A DNA stretch of 64,000 nucleotides from UBA7374 sp049890275 (GCA_049890275.1 JBMHBT010000006.1:1-64000); one strand, 5' to 3'; counted from the first letter of the stretch, positions 50,209-59,015 are shown. Numbers and translations are program-made. The notes: generated from the sequence alone by a model not told the origin.

Positions 50209-52581
50209 ATGAATAAGAAACAGTATTTGCTCAGTTATCTTCTCTTGTCGGTACTTTCAATCCTACTTTGGCAAGGGTTGTCTTCTTCGGGCTTACTCGA
50301 GGGGTTGGAGCAGGAGTCCTTGCGCTGGAGTTATTTAGTACGAGGAGAGAAGGCAGCAGATGATCCGGTTGTTTTTGTAGATTTAGATGCTTATGCGATC
50401 TCTCAGATTGGTGATAAGCCGTGGGATCGATTGAATTATTCGCAAACGGTGCATGCTTTGCTAGGCCCCGGCCAAGCAAAGGCCGTTGGGGTGGATATTG
50501 TATTTTCTATTTTTGGGGCGAGTTCGCTTCTGGATATTCACAAGGCGCGAAAAGGAGACCATCATTTTGGCCAAATTGTAGAGGCTCATAATGAGCGATT
50601 GGTACTCGCTGCGATTTATTCGGGAACGACCTCCGTTACGGCAGAGTTGCCACTTTTACGTAATGGATTTCGGGATCCTCTGGAAATGCCTTTTCCGGAA
50701 GCACCGACTTATCCCATTATTAAATTTGATTCCGGGCGTCTCGGCCTAGCCAACGTTGATGAGGAGTGGAATAAGGGATCGATTCCTCAAGTACTGATGG
50801 CCTTTGTTGAAACCGAGGGCAATGCTTTCAGCCGTCATTTGGTCGATGGCAAGATGCGCCATTTTAGTCCTGTTTTAGAGGATGCTCATATCGTGGAGAA
50901 AGAAACGGAGTACCGTGTTATCGACGGAGACGGGTTCGGGCCTCCAGGAGTCCCAAAATATTCGAAAAGGCGGCTTCTCACTCTTGGTTTGGAGGTTTTT
51001 CTCGCTGCGCATGGTCTAACCGCCAATGCAATTGAGTATGACTCTGAAGAATTGCGTATTATAAAAGATGGACAAGTATTTCGGCGTGTTCCGTTGGTTG
51101 GAGAGCAATCTGTAGAAGTTAACTGGCTGGAAGGCTGGGGGTCCGTCCCCAGTACGGAGCACTATAGCATGGGGGATGTACTCAACCAGGCCAATCTTCT
51201 CGGGCTGGCAGCGAGTCAGGGAGATACAGCCCGGGTGGCTGAGTTAGAGGCTTGGTTTGCTCGTTTTAAGGATAAGGTCATCTTCCTCGGTCCGGTCGAT
51301 GCAACGCTTAAGGATCTAGCACCGACACCTTACGACCGGGTACCGGTTCCCAAAGTAGCGCTCCATGCCAATATGTATCGCACACTTGTTGAGGAGGCCT
51401 ACACACGACGCTTGCCCGAGTGGCAGGGTAGCCTTATTGCAGTGCTTTTGACCTTGCTCGCCGTATCTCTTGCTATCTGGAGTGGAACGGGTCGCTGGAT
51501 TACTAGAATCGGTTCTGTCTGCCTACTCTTTGGCTATATCGCTGCAGTTTTCCTTCTCTTTTCCGTTCATTGTTTGATCTTGCCTCTGATTCTTCCAATC
51601 GGATCTTCCCTAACTGCTGTTCTTTTTGTCGGTTTGCTCAAGCTTGGGTCAGAGGAATGGCAGCGTCATCGGTTGAAGACGATATTTGGTTCTTATCTCT
51701 CTCCTGAATTAGTATCGGAGATGGTGGATTCGCAGCGCGATCCTGAATTGGGGGGGGCGGAGGCTGAAATCACTGCGCTCTTTTCCGATGTGGAGGGTTT
51801 TTCCGCTTTGTCGGAAAACCTTCCACCGGAGCAGTTGGTTGCCTTGATGAATGAGTACCTTGGGGAGATGACGAAGGCGGTCTACGATCAAGGGGGTACC
51901 TTAGACAAATACATTGGCGATGCTATTGTCACGATGTTTGGTATGCCGATCCCGGTGGAAGATCACGCGGCTCGTGCCTGCCTGAGCGCTCTTCGAATGC
52001 AGGAGTATCATGCCCGCCTGCGGGAAGAGTGGGCGCAATCGGGCCGATGGCCCGAGGCAGTTACAGGCATGCGCACCAGAATCGGCTTGAATACCGGTCA
52101 GGCCGTTATTGGTAATATGGGGAGCGAAGTACGTTTCAATTACACAATGATGGGGGATTCAGTCAATCTGGCTGCTCGTTGTGAGAGTGGAGCAAAAGCC
52201 TACGGGGTGTACACTATGATCACCGCGAACACACTTGAGGCAGCGCTTGCTCACGGTTGCCAGCTGAGCTACCGAATGCTAGATCGGATAGTAGTGAAGG
52301 GGCGTAGTGAACCTGAAGAAATCTATGAATTGTGGGATTCGACTATAGATGCGATTACTGCCGCAAAGTGTAAGGAGTTCTACGAGGCAGGTTTAGAGCA
52401 CTACTTTGCCGGGCGCTGGGAGGCGGCTATCGAAAGTTTTCAACAGTCGGCTCCGCATGAGCCTGGTTTGGCGTATGCAGCAACAACGCCTTCACAAGTA
52501 CTAACCGATCGTTGCGCAGGTTATCTTGCTGAGGGAGAGCCGGAAAATTGGGTAGGAGCCTATCGAATGCCAACGAAGTAA
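50209..52581 (+). CDS. CHASE2-domain adenylate/guanylate cyclase
   Basis: A 790-residue receptor cyclase. An N-terminal anchor (LSYLLLSVLSILLWQGL) leads to a periplasmic CHASE2 sensor (about 35-400; DDPVVFVDLDAYAISQIGDKPWDR, KAVGVDIVFS). Three helices (about 405-480) and a class III nucleotide cyclase domain (about 510-710) follow. The metal Asp residues (LFSDVEGFS, YIGDAIVTMFG), the adenine-type Lys in LDKYIGD, and the Asn/Arg transition-state residues (MMGDSVNLAAR) are present, so it should be active and make cAMP rather than cGMP. A small helical tail (about 725-780) is TPR-like. It follows the FecR-like gene by 46 bases. The 3' end was duplicated, see the repeat entry. Confidence 0.93.
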   Translation: MNKKQYLLSYLLLSVLSILLWQGLSSSGLLEGLEQESLRWSYLVRGEKAADDPVVFVDLDAYAISQIGDKPWDRLNYSQTVHALLGPGQAKAVGVDIVFSIFGASSLLDIHKARKGDHHFGQIVEAHNERLVLAAIYSGTTSVTAELPLLRNGFRDPLEMPFPEAPTYPIIKFDSGRLGLANVDEEWNKGSIPQVLMAFVETEGNAFSRHLVDGKMRHFSPVLEDAHIVEKETEYRVIDGDGFGPPGVPKYSKRRLLTLGLEVFLAAHGLTANAIEYDSEELRIIKDGQVFRRVPLVGEQSVEVNWLEGWGSVPSTEHYSMGDVLNQANLLGLAASQGDTARVAELEAWFARFKDKVIFLGPVDATLKDLAPTPYDRVPVPKVALHANMYRTLVEEAYTRRLPEWQGSLIAVLLTLLAVSLAIWSGTGRWITRIGSVCLLFGYIAAVFLLFSVHCLILPLILPIGSSLTAVLFVGLLKLGSEEWQRHRLKTIFGSYLSPELVSEMVDSQRDPELGGAEAEITALFSDVEGFSALSENLPPEQLVALMNEYLGEMTKAVYDQGGTLDKYIGDAIVTMFGMPIPVEDHAARACLSALRMQEYHARLREEWAQSGRWPEAVTGMRTRIGLNTGQAVIGNMGSEVRFNYTMMGDSVNLAARCESGAKAYGVYTMITANTLEAALAHGCQLSYRMLDRIVVKGRSEPEEIYELWDSTIDAITAAKCKEFYEAGLEHYFAGRWEAAIESFQQSAPHEPGLAYAATTPSQVLTDRCAGYLAEGEPENWVGAYRMPTK

Positions 52582-52598
52582 ACGGTGAGTGACCGACC

Positions 52599-53297
52599 TT
52601 ACCAGACCTCCTTTCGGATGAGGCTTTGTGGGCGGGCTTGTTGTAGGACGAGTGTTTCGCCGACATAAACTTTTACCCAAATGCCTTCCAGTTTGTCCTC
52701 ACTTTCGCGAGCCCTGCCTGCTTCACCCCCGCTCCAGACCCCGCCGGGCTCCAGTTCGGTTTCCAGCATGGAAAAAAGATCAGTCTTCAGTCTTTTTTCC
52801 GTTCGTCCGGGAAGAGTTACCAGGTGTACCTTTTCTTTCTTACGTTCCAATTCGCCTGCGCTTCGCTTTTTTGCTGCTACTTTATCTTCAAACTTGAGCA
52901 TAAGATATTCGACCCGAATATCTCCAATTGGCTGATCCGTTGTATTTTTTAAAATGACTTCATAATGTGCGTCATATTTAGTCGTACGTATTCCGCCATT
53001 ACTAACCGTCGTCTTCTTCGATTCTTCATCACTGAATCGAACTTCGATGGCACCGTCTTTCAGCATCTGCTCGCGAGCCCATTGATCGATGAAGGCCTGA
53101 TCTTCTTCTGATAAGATAGTCGACGATATCTTTGCAGTTAGGCCGTCTCGACGTTCAATGTAGACATCGTTCCCACTAACTTGATTAATTTTTGCCTCCA
53201 TTTGCCTGCCTTGCTTATCTGTAAATGTACGGTAATCGGAGCAACTAGCGATTATAGGTAATAAAGTTAAGAATAGATAGGTATAATAATTTTCCAT
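52599..53297 (-). CDS. SHD1-like secreted protein, paralogue A
   Basis: A 232-residue exported protein with a signal peptide (YYTYLFLTLLPIIASC, possibly a lipobox-like Cys). An N-terminal SHD1/SH3-like domain follows (SDYRTFTDKQGRQMEAKINQV...YIERRDGLTAKIS, about 20-75), then a beta-sandwich-like domain (TKYDAHYEVILKNTTDQPIGDIRVEYLML, about 100-232). The SHD1-type domain is a frequent module in Planctomycetota/Verrucomicrobiota secreted proteins; its function is unknown. It is the same length as paralogue B (232 residues), and roughly four-fifths of residues are identical by eye. ATG 53297 fits paralogue B; longer open sequence up to 53498 is the decayed peptidase tail. Confidence 0.75.
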   Translation of the reverse strand: MENYYTYLFLTLLPIIASCSDYRTFTDKQGRQMEAKINQVSGNDVYIERRDGLTAKISSTILSEEDQAFIDQWAREQMLKDGAIEVRFSDEESKKTTVSNGGIRTTKYDAHYEVILKNTTDQPIGDIRVEYLMLKFEDKVAAKKRSAGELERKKEKVHLVTLPGRTEKRLKTDLFSMLETELEPGGVWSGGEAGRARESEDKLEGIWVKVYVGETLVLQQARPQSLIRKEVW

Positions 53298-53329
53298 TAT
53301 GGGGTTTTTGACCCCATGAATGTCTTTTT

Positions 53330-53460
53330 GTGCCCTTGTGGGTATAAAGTTCAGCTTTTCTGCTGCTGTTGATAAAATATACCGGTTCGCCGATTTGATT
53401 TTTTCCCAGATGCGTGCCGATGATGAGCAGGTCATGACCGGAAATGACCCTTTGTAAATC
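53330..53460 (-). pseudogene. remnant of the C39-like peptidase 3' end
   Basis: Translation of the reverse strand reads GHDLLIIGTHLGKNQIGEPVY and then FINSSRKAELYTHKG. This matches the intact peptidase C-terminus GHARLIIGMHPEKNE...IGDWVY then FANNNREIWTLLPEG, with an internal deletion of about 14 residues (IVYSDTWGSEYNYR) that removes the catalytic Asp. The DNA also aligns (both read GTGCCCTT... near the stop). It has no start and no catalytic Cys region. It was left behind by the tandem duplication. Confidence 0.8.
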
Positions 53461-53520
53461 ATGCGGTAACGCCACCTGCACAAGTACCGTCCAATCAATC
53501 GACGAGTACTTTCATTTGCG

Positions 53521-53568
53521 GTAGTTCGAAAGGCGGGGCAGGAGCCCTACCGACTGCCAACTGAGTAA
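53521..53568 (+). pseudogene. remnant of the CHASE2 cyclase 3' end
   Basis: The last codons read QEPYRLPTE-stop, against VGAYRMPTK-stop of the intact cyclase, in the same phase and the same distance before the following reverse gene. Similarity fades upstream of about 53521, though a CACAAGTAC match at 53479-53487 and 52494-52502 hints that it starts earlier. It is the other end of the duplicated unit. Confidence 0.65.
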
Positions 53569-53581
53569 CGCGTTTACTTCT

Positions 53582-54280
53582 TCACCAGACTTCCTTGCGA
53601 ATCAAGCTTTGCGGGCGGGCTTGTTGCAGGACAAGTGTATCGCCGGCATAGATCTTTACCCAAATTCCTTCTAGCTTGTCCTTACTCTTACGAGCTTTTC
53701 CAGCTTCGCCTCCACTCCAAACGTAGCCTGCCTCCAGTTCAGTTTCCATCATGGAAAAAGGATCTGTCTGCAGCCGTTTTTCAGACCGACCCGGAAGATT
53801 TGCTAAATGCAGTTTTCCTTTTTTTCGCTCTAATTCACCTTCACTTCGTTTTTTTGCTGCCACTTTATCTTCAAATTTGAGCATAAGATATTCGACCCGA
53901 ATATCTTCGATTACCTCATCCGTGGTATTTTTTAAAATGACTTCATAGTGTGCATCATATTTGGTCGTGTTGATACCGCCGTTGCCGACCGTACTCTTCT
54001 CTGATTCTTCATCGCTGAATCGTACTTCGATGGCACCGTTTTTAAGAACCTTTTTTTGAGCCCAGCTTTTTATATACGCTTGATCTTCTTTGCATAGTAT
54101 CGAGGTCGATAACTTCGTGGCGAGACCATCTTGACGCTCAATGTATACCTCATCTCCGCTGACTTGTTTGATTTTTGCCTGCATCTGCCTTCCCTGCGTA
54201 TCCGTAAATGTACGGAAGTCCGAGGCGGTCGCAAAGATCGGCAATATAAGGATCAGTATGAGTACGGAATGCTTCTTCAT
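53582..54280 (-). CDS. SHD1-like secreted protein, paralogue B
   Basis: A 232-residue exported protein with a signal peptide (HSVLILILILPIFATA), the SHD1/SH3-like stretch SDFRTFTDTQGRQMQAKIKQV...YIERQDGLATKLS, and the same second domain as paralogue A, including the identical final block LVLQQARPQSLIRKEVW. It lies 24 bases downstream of the C39-like peptidase gene on the same strand, which is probably the ancestral arrangement, so this is likely the older copy. Partner or substrate unknown. Confidence 0.75.
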   Translation of the reverse strand: MKKHSVLILILILPIFATASDFRTFTDTQGRQMQAKIKQVSGDEVYIERQDGLATKLSTSILCKEDQAYIKSWAQKKVLKNGAIEVRFSDEESEKSTVGNGGINTTKYDAHYEVILKNTTDEVIEDIRVEYLMLKFEDKVAAKKRSEGELERKKGKLHLANLPGRSEKRLQTDPFSMMETELEAGYVWSGGEAGKARKSKDKLEGIWVKIYAGDTLVLQQARPQSLIRKEVW

Positions 54281-54304
54281 AGCGAATTCTACACTGTAGA
54301 TAAC

Positions 54305-55678
54305 TTACCTGTGCCCTTCCGGTAGTAAAGTCCAGATTTCCCGGTTATTGTTGGCAAAATAAACCCAGTCGCCAATTCGATAATTATATTCGGATCCCCA
54401 AGTATCCGAGTAGACAATCTCGTTTTTTTCCGGATGCATCCCTATGATCAGACGTGCATGGCCGGGGATAAACCAAATAAGGGGAATACCTGCTTCAATT
54501 TGTTCCAGCAGTAATTCCGGTTCGGGGTCTTTAAGCTCACGGAGCTTAAAAGGTGTGCTATTGCAGATTCGGCGCATGGCACGGATAATTTCATCGCGAT
54601 GGGTTCCGTATCGACCCTCGGTTTCCGCCAGATCGGCCATGGCGTGCATATCGATTGGGTAGCCGTAAAATTGTAAGACCCGTGCTAGAGTGGCGGCAGC
54701 GCAGTACCCCTTTTCACCTTGGTCGATCATCGGTATTGAACTGATGTAGCGATGGCCGGTTGCGCTCGTTTTTACCTGTCCGGCAATTTTCCGGCTAAAG
54801 GTATCTGGATCGTAAGAAGATGATTTTTTGGCTCGTAGGTGACGGACGGATTGAAAGCTCAGCAGTAAGTATTCCCCCGGTTTATAGCGGAGAGCCACAC
54901 GAAGATCATTGGGAAGCAGGTACACTTCTTCCTGGATCTTGATCGCTGTTATGGCAAGACGCTCGGCCGGGTCTTTGAGCGGTGTGGGAAAAGCGGACTG
55001 AATCTCTCCTAAATATTCTTGAATCTGTCCGCGTGCCTGTGCCGGGCGAATCGTACTTTTGTCTGCGTCCCCTTTATTCCAAATTTCAATGACGATGACT
55101 GGGTCTTCGAGGTCGGTGTAACGAACCATTGCCGCTAAGGGTTGGATGCCCCAAAGGGCCTGCAGTCTCTTTGCCTCAATGATATTTGCTTGTTTCCCCT
55201 GTTTCGAAGTCACCGAAAAATTATCTTCTTCCCCAAAAATTTGCTTAGCCTGCTCTTTCGCAGTTTTCGGCCATGGCTCGCGAGCTTGCAGTAAGGCTTG
55301 CAATAGGGGAAACGCTTCGATTCGGCTCCGCACTCGCTCAAAAGATTCTTTCTCCGCTAAGGAAAGATTCGGAGTCTGAATCAAGCCCTGTACTTCCGGC
55401 TGTCCGTAGCGTTTGTAGGCCACCAGCCACATGGATTCCTCCCTCTTTTCCTCAATCACACTTACGCTCACCCCAGGCTGAAAGTCTCCCAGTTTATTTG
55501 TCGCGTCAGCTGGATCATAAGCAGGTGTCGCCGAATCGAAGGTCAAGGTCTTGGGCAGAGCAATGGGTTGGTATTGCGCCGGACATGGCAGGGCGAAAAC
55601 CAGAAGATACAGCAGCAAACCAAGTAATTTTTGTATCCTACAGCAGCTACTTCGTGGCCTATTGATTTGCTTGTTCAT
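54305..55678 (-). CDS. C39-like (papain-fold) secreted peptidase
   Basis: A 457-residue exported protein. The signal peptide is LLGLLLYLLVFALPCPA. A 270-residue N-terminal region of mixed character contains a possible SH3-like start (about 40-105). The C-terminal cysteine-protease fold (about 305-457) has Cys326 in DQGEKGYCAAATLARVLQFYG, His407 in IPGHARLIIGMH and Asp425 in VYSDTWG, the C39/papain-like triad. It may cleave proteins or peptides, or be a transglutaminase-like relative; the substrate is unknown. It is followed by SHD1-like genes on the same strand. Part of its 3' end was duplicated downstream. Confidence 0.78.
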   Translation of the reverse strand: MNKQINRPRSSCCRIQKLLGLLLYLLVFALPCPAQYQPIALPKTLTFDSATPAYDPADATNKLGDFQPGVSVSVIEEKREESMWLVAYKRYGQPEVQGLIQTPNLSLAEKESFERVRSRIEAFPLLQALLQAREPWPKTAKEQAKQIFGEEDNFSVTSKQGKQANIIEAKRLQALWGIQPLAAMVRYTDLEDPVIVIEIWNKGDADKSTIRPAQARGQIQEYLGEIQSAFPTPLKDPAERLAITAIKIQEEVYLLPNDLRVALRYKPGEYLLLSFQSVRHLRAKKSSSYDPDTFSRKIAGQVKTSATGHRYISSIPMIDQGEKGYCAAATLARVLQFYGYPIDMHAMADLAETEGRYGTHRDEIIRAMRRICNSTPFKLRELKDPEPELLLEQIEAGIPLIWFIPGHARLIIGMHPEKNEIVYSDTWGSEYNYRIGDWVYFANNNREIWTLLPEGHR

Positions 55679-55709
55679 TTTGAGAATTGTATAAATAATC
55701 AGAACTTAC

Positions 55710-56459
55710 ATGTCAAATATGCCATCCATCATCGTGCCCGCTCGTTTGGAATCGACCCGTTTCCCACGCAAATTATTGCATGAAGTACGTAAAAAACCGA
55801 TTCTCCTCTGGACTGCCGAGCGCATCCGAGCGGAAGCGCCTGAGTTTCCCCTTTATTTTGCCGTCGATGATGCTTCCCTAGCGGATTGCCTTGAGAACGC
55901 TGGTTTTCAGGTTGTCCTCACGCGTGCCGACCACGTCTGCGGAACTGACCGGCTTGCCGAGGCCAACGCGCAAATCGGTGCCACGGCAGTGATCAATGTG
56001 CAAGGAGATGAGCCACTGGTCACTGGAGATCAGATTCGCACCTTAGCCGCCGGAATTCAAAGCGATGCCGCCATCGCAACGCTGGCTATTCCCTTTCAGG
56101 ATCCCAAAGACTTCGCTGACCCCAACCAAGTCAAGGTAGTGCGTGATCGGGAGGGCTACGCACTTTATTTTTCCCGATCACCGATGCCTTTCGCCCGCGC
56201 CTCGGGAGGCCAGGTCGACTCCGATTGGTTGACTGGAAACCAATGTCTTCGCCACCTCGGGCTGTACGCTTACGATGCCGATTTCCTCGCCCGTTTTGGA
56301 AGTTTGGAAACCGGCTTTCTCGAGCAGGTGGAGCACTTGGAGCAACTTCGTGCGCTCGAACACGGATATCGGATTCACGTTGGATTGACCGATCAAGCCA
56401 CCATTGGAATCGACACCCCGGAGGACGCGGCTGCCTTCGAAGCAGCTCTGCCAGCTTGA
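55710..56459 (+). CDS. kdsB: 3-deoxy-manno-octulosonate cytidylyltransferase
   Basis: A 249-residue CMP-KDO synthetase, which activates KDO for LPS inner-core synthesis. SIIVPARLESTRFPRKLLHEV, AVDD, VVLTRADHVCGTDRLAEA and INVQGDEPLV are the family signatures, followed by YFSRSPMPF and the closing IGIDTPEDAAAFE. Length is normal. The codon use here shifts to GC-rich, C-ending codons together with trpB and the esterase gene, unlike the AT-rich polysaccharide cluster. trpB starts 35 bases downstream. Confidence 0.97.
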   Translation: MSNMPSIIVPARLESTRFPRKLLHEVRKKPILLWTAERIRAEAPEFPLYFAVDDASLADCLENAGFQVVLTRADHVCGTDRLAEANAQIGATAVINVQGDEPLVTGDQIRTLAAGIQSDAAIATLAIPFQDPKDFADPNQVKVVRDREGYALYFSRSPMPFARASGGQVDSDWLTGNQCLRHLGLYAYDADFLARFGSLETGFLEQVEHLEQLRALEHGYRIHVGLTDQATIGIDTPEDAAAFEAALPA

Positions 56460-56494
56460 CAAACCGACCACTCCACAGCCGTATTCACTCTAGC

Positions 56495-57721
56495 ATGCAA
56501 ACAGAAACGCCATCATTGGAAGTCGAACCGACCGCTCAACCAGACAAACGCGGCCATTTTGGTCCTTACGGCGGTATGTATGTACCGGAGACCTTGATGA
56601 CCCCACTCTTCGAGCTGACCGAGGCCTATCACGAGGCGCGTCAAGACCCTGCCTTCGAAGCCGAGTTAGATCGTTATCTCAGCGAATTTGCCGGGCGCCC
56701 CACCAATCTTTACTTTGCCGAGCGCTTGACGGAACATTGCGGCGGTGCCCAAATCTATCTCAAGCGCGAGGATCTCCTCCACACCGGTGCGCACAAGATC
56801 AACAACGCAATCGGGCAGGCACTACTTGCCGTCCGGATGGGTAAGAAGCGCATCATTGCCGAGACTGGTGCCGGTCAGCACGGCATCGCCACCGCCGCGA
56901 TCTGCGCCAAACTCGGCCTTGAATGCGTCATCTACATGGGCGAAGAAGACATGCGGCGACAGTCCCTCAACGTCTTCCGTATGCGCCTCTGTGGCGCGGA
57001 AGTACGCGGTGTCTCAGCCGGTCAGAAAACTCTCAAGGAAGCCGTCAACGAAGCCATGCGCGATTGGGTCACCAATGTGCGCCACACCCATTACATCATC
57101 GGTTCCGCCCTCGGTTCCCATCCATTCCCCATGATGGTGCGCGACTTTCACCGTGTCATCGGCGAGGAAGCCCGCCGCCAATTACTGGAAAAAACCGGTC
57201 GCTTGCCCAATGAAGTCGCCGCTTGCGTAGGCGGAGGCTCCAATGCCATCGGTCTTTTCTTCGCCTTCCTCAAAGATACCGAAGTCGCACTCACCGGAGT
57301 CGAAGCCGGCGGCCGCGAAATCTCCCGTGGTCAGCACGCCGCTCGCTTTTCCGGAGGCCGCCTCGGAGTCCTCCAAGGCGCCAAGACCTGGATTCTTCAG
57401 GACGATGATGGACAGATCGAAGCCACTCACTCTGTTTCCGCCGGGCTGGATTACGCCGCCGTCGGTCCCGAGCACGCCTATTATCGTGACCTCGGGCGCA
57501 TCGGCTTTGGTCATGCCACCGACGCCCAGGCACTACAGGCTTTTCAGGATCTCTGTTCCGTCGAGGGCATCGTGCCCGCGCTCGAAACCGCCCACGGCAT
57601 CGCATACACCATGAAGCGCGCCCGCGAAATGGATAGTAGCCAGATTATCTTGGCGAATCTCAGTGGGCGGGGCGACAAAGACGTACAGGAAGCCGCTCGG
57701 GTCTTGAAGCAGCCACTTTGA
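56495..57721 (+). CDS. trpB: tryptophan synthase beta chain
   Basis: A 408-residue PLP enzyme that condenses indole and serine. GHFGPYGGMYVPETLMTPL, LKREDLLHTGAHKINNAIGQALLA (with the PLP Lys), ETGAGQHGIATA, CVGGGSNAIGLFFAF and AGLDYAAVGPEHAY are all present. It is a TrpB1-type sequence of normal length. ATG 56495 follows the kdsB stop by 35 bases; a longer frame extends into kdsB but is out of its reading frame. trpA is not downstream, so the trp genes are dispersed; a TrpG/PabA-type amidotransferase lies about 1.5 kb further on. Confidence 0.98.
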   Translation: MQTETPSLEVEPTAQPDKRGHFGPYGGMYVPETLMTPLFELTEAYHEARQDPAFEAELDRYLSEFAGRPTNLYFAERLTEHCGGAQIYLKREDLLHTGAHKINNAIGQALLAVRMGKKRIIAETGAGQHGIATAAICAKLGLECVIYMGEEDMRRQSLNVFRMRLCGAEVRGVSAGQKTLKEAVNEAMRDWVTNVRHTHYIIGSALGSHPFPMMVRDFHRVIGEEARRQLLEKTGRLPNEVAACVGGGSNAIGLFFAFLKDTEVALTGVEAGGREISRGQHAARFSGGRLGVLQGAKTWILQDDDGQIEATHSVSAGLDYAAVGPEHAYYRDLGRIGFGHATDAQALQAFQDLCSVEGIVPALETAHGIAYTMKRAREMDSSQIILANLSGRGDKDVQEAARVLKQPL

Positions 57722-57776
57722 TTTGGTTCCCATTCTTTAGGTTGCGATTGTGTCATAATCGCTTACCTTCAAGTAT

Positions 57777-58577
57777 ATGTTGTCAACTAGCTCCGGTTGC
57801 TTCCGAGTACTCACTGCGCTCTTTCTTGCCACCACTGGATTGGCCCAGCGATCTTTGCCTGAAGCCGATGGAAGTATTCACCGTTTGCCGGATGCGCTTG
57901 CAGAAAAAACCCTTTCATTGAACCCGGAGTACTTCGTCAGTACAGTATCTGTAGCCAACACCAACAAACCCCTGCCTTTACTCATCTTTCTTCATGGTGG
58001 AGGCGGAGTCGGTCAGGACATCGAAAGAATTGCCCGCCAGTCCGGTTTTCTCCGCGCTGCCCTGCGGCGCCATTCGATGGATTCCCTCTTCGTCGCACCA
58101 CAGGCAGCCCATAGCCCGAGGAAATTCGGCGGAAGTCGTGGCGGCTGGCAAGTCGCCGATCTCGACCTTTTGTTGGCACATTTGCTCCAGACACTGCCGG
58201 TCGATCCCGATCGTATCTACCTCACCGGAATTAGCATGGGCGGATATGGCACCCTCATGTGGGCCGGCTATCGTCCCGAGCACTTTGCCGCCATCGCTCC
58301 CATGGTCGGCGGGCTCGGCCCGGCCGGCCCCAAAGACATTACAGAAGACCTGGACCTCTGGGGGCGCAATCTCGCTAAAATTCCCCTGCGCGCCTACTAC
58401 GGAGCCAAGGACCGGGTCGTGCCTCCCGACCGCGGAGAAATGATCCGGGAAGCCATCAAGCACGCTGGTGGAAAACAAGCCGAAGTCATTATCCTTCCGG
58501 ACAAGGGCCACGACGCCGCCAGCGTACCCTACAGCCAGCCCGAGTTCTTCCGCTGGCTCTACAGCCACCGGAAATAG
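57777..58577 (+). CDS. alpha/beta hydrolase, probable exported esterase
   Basis: A 266-residue alpha/beta-hydrolase with a probable signal peptide (FRVLTALFLATTGLAQR). The fold shows LLIFLHGGGGVGQDIE (oxyanion loop), nucleophile Ser in LTGISMGGYGTLMWAG, Asp in AYYGAKDRVVPPDRG, and His in LPDKGHDAAS. It belongs to the PHB-depolymerase/LpqC-like or phospholipase/carboxylesterase group; the ester substrate is unknown. It lies 55 bases after trpB, in the same GC-rich stretch, and converges on the ferritin-like gene. Confidence 0.85.
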   Translation: MLSTSSGCFRVLTALFLATTGLAQRSLPEADGSIHRLPDALAEKTLSLNPEYFVSTVSVANTNKPLPLLIFLHGGGGVGQDIERIARQSGFLRAALRRHSMDSLFVAPQAAHSPRKFGGSRGGWQVADLDLLLAHLLQTLPVDPDRIYLTGISMGGYGTLMWAGYRPEHFAAIAPMVGGLGPAGPKDITEDLDLWGRNLAKIPLRAYYGAKDRVVPPDRGEMIREAIKHAGGKQAEVIILPDKGHDAASVPYSQPEFFRWLYSHRK

Positions 58578-58589
58578 CCAAAAGCGATA

Positions 58590-59015
58590 TCATAGCGGCC
58601 AATCCCGCAGGATGCGTTCGGTTTCCTCCGCGTGCCCGCTCTCGTCCCGAACCATGTCTTCCAGCTGGACGGCCAAGCCTTTGTCGCCATACGCCTCCGC
58701 TTCCTTGGCGCGTTCCGTATAGGCAGCGGTGGCAGCTTGCTCCGCTGCCAATACCGCTTCGAGCATTTCATGGTTGCTCGCGGCAGGAGGAACCGGTCGT
58801 GCCAGAGTCGTGGGTTCGCCTCCCAGAGCGACGATCTTGTTTGCCAGAAACTGGGCGTGCAGCTGTTCATCGGCAACCTCCGCAAGAAAGAACTGGGACA
58901 ACTGGGGGCGATACGGCCCCGTTGCTTTCGCCGCATAGGTGATGTACTGGATGATCGCACCTAACTCTCCCGCAAGGTCCGTGTTCAGCTTCTCAATCAG
59001 TGTGCTTTTCTTCAT
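58590..59015 (-). CDS. ferritin-like diiron protein
   Basis: A 141-residue four-helix-bundle protein. Helix 1 has LNTDLAGELGAIIQYITYA with an iron-ligand Glu, helix 2 EVADEQLHAQFLANKI with the ExxH pair, helix 3 AEQAATAAYTERAKEAEAYG, and helix 4 LEDMVRDESGHAEETERIL with the second ExxH. It resembles short bacterioferritin/DUF455-like or Dps-like diiron proteins. No haem-ligating Met is obvious. Iron storage or peroxide detoxification is plausible; oligomer state unknown. It is separated from the esterase gene by 12 bases and convergent with it. Confidence 0.82.
   Translation of the reverse strand: MKKSTLIEKLNTDLAGELGAIIQYITYAAKATGPYRPQLSQFFLAEVADEQLHAQFLANKIVALGGEPTTLARPVPPAASNHEMLEAVLAAEQAATAAYTERAKEAEAYGDKGLAVQLEDMVRDESGHAEETERILRDWPL

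Larger units (their letters stand above)
52552..54475. repeat. tandem duplication (~983-bp period) of SHD1-like gene plus flanking gene tails
   Basis: Two copies of a ~0.9-kb unit are visible. Copy A runs from the 3' end of the cyclase (stop 52579-52581) through the SHD1-like gene (52599-53297) to a decayed copy of the peptidase tail (about 53330-53460). Copy B runs from a decayed copy of the cyclase tail (about 53521-53568, stop TAA 53566-53568) through the second SHD1-like gene (53582-54280) to the intact peptidase tail (54305 onward). Corresponding points are offset by 981-987 bases in all four pairs: cyclase stops, gene ends, gene starts, peptidase tails. The duplication junction lies near 53470-53520. 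Confidence 0.85.

Noticed and set aside
53301..53315. GGGGT/ACCCC hairpin directly before SHD1 paralogue A
   Set aside because: A 5-bp stem without a T-tract; it may lie in the leader of the gene, but it is too short to support a regulatory claim.
57182..57605. Overlapping long open frames antisense to, and out of phase with, trpB
   Set aside because: The GC-rich codon use of trpB removes stops from other frames; translations are Arg/Ser/Pro-rich and have no domain.
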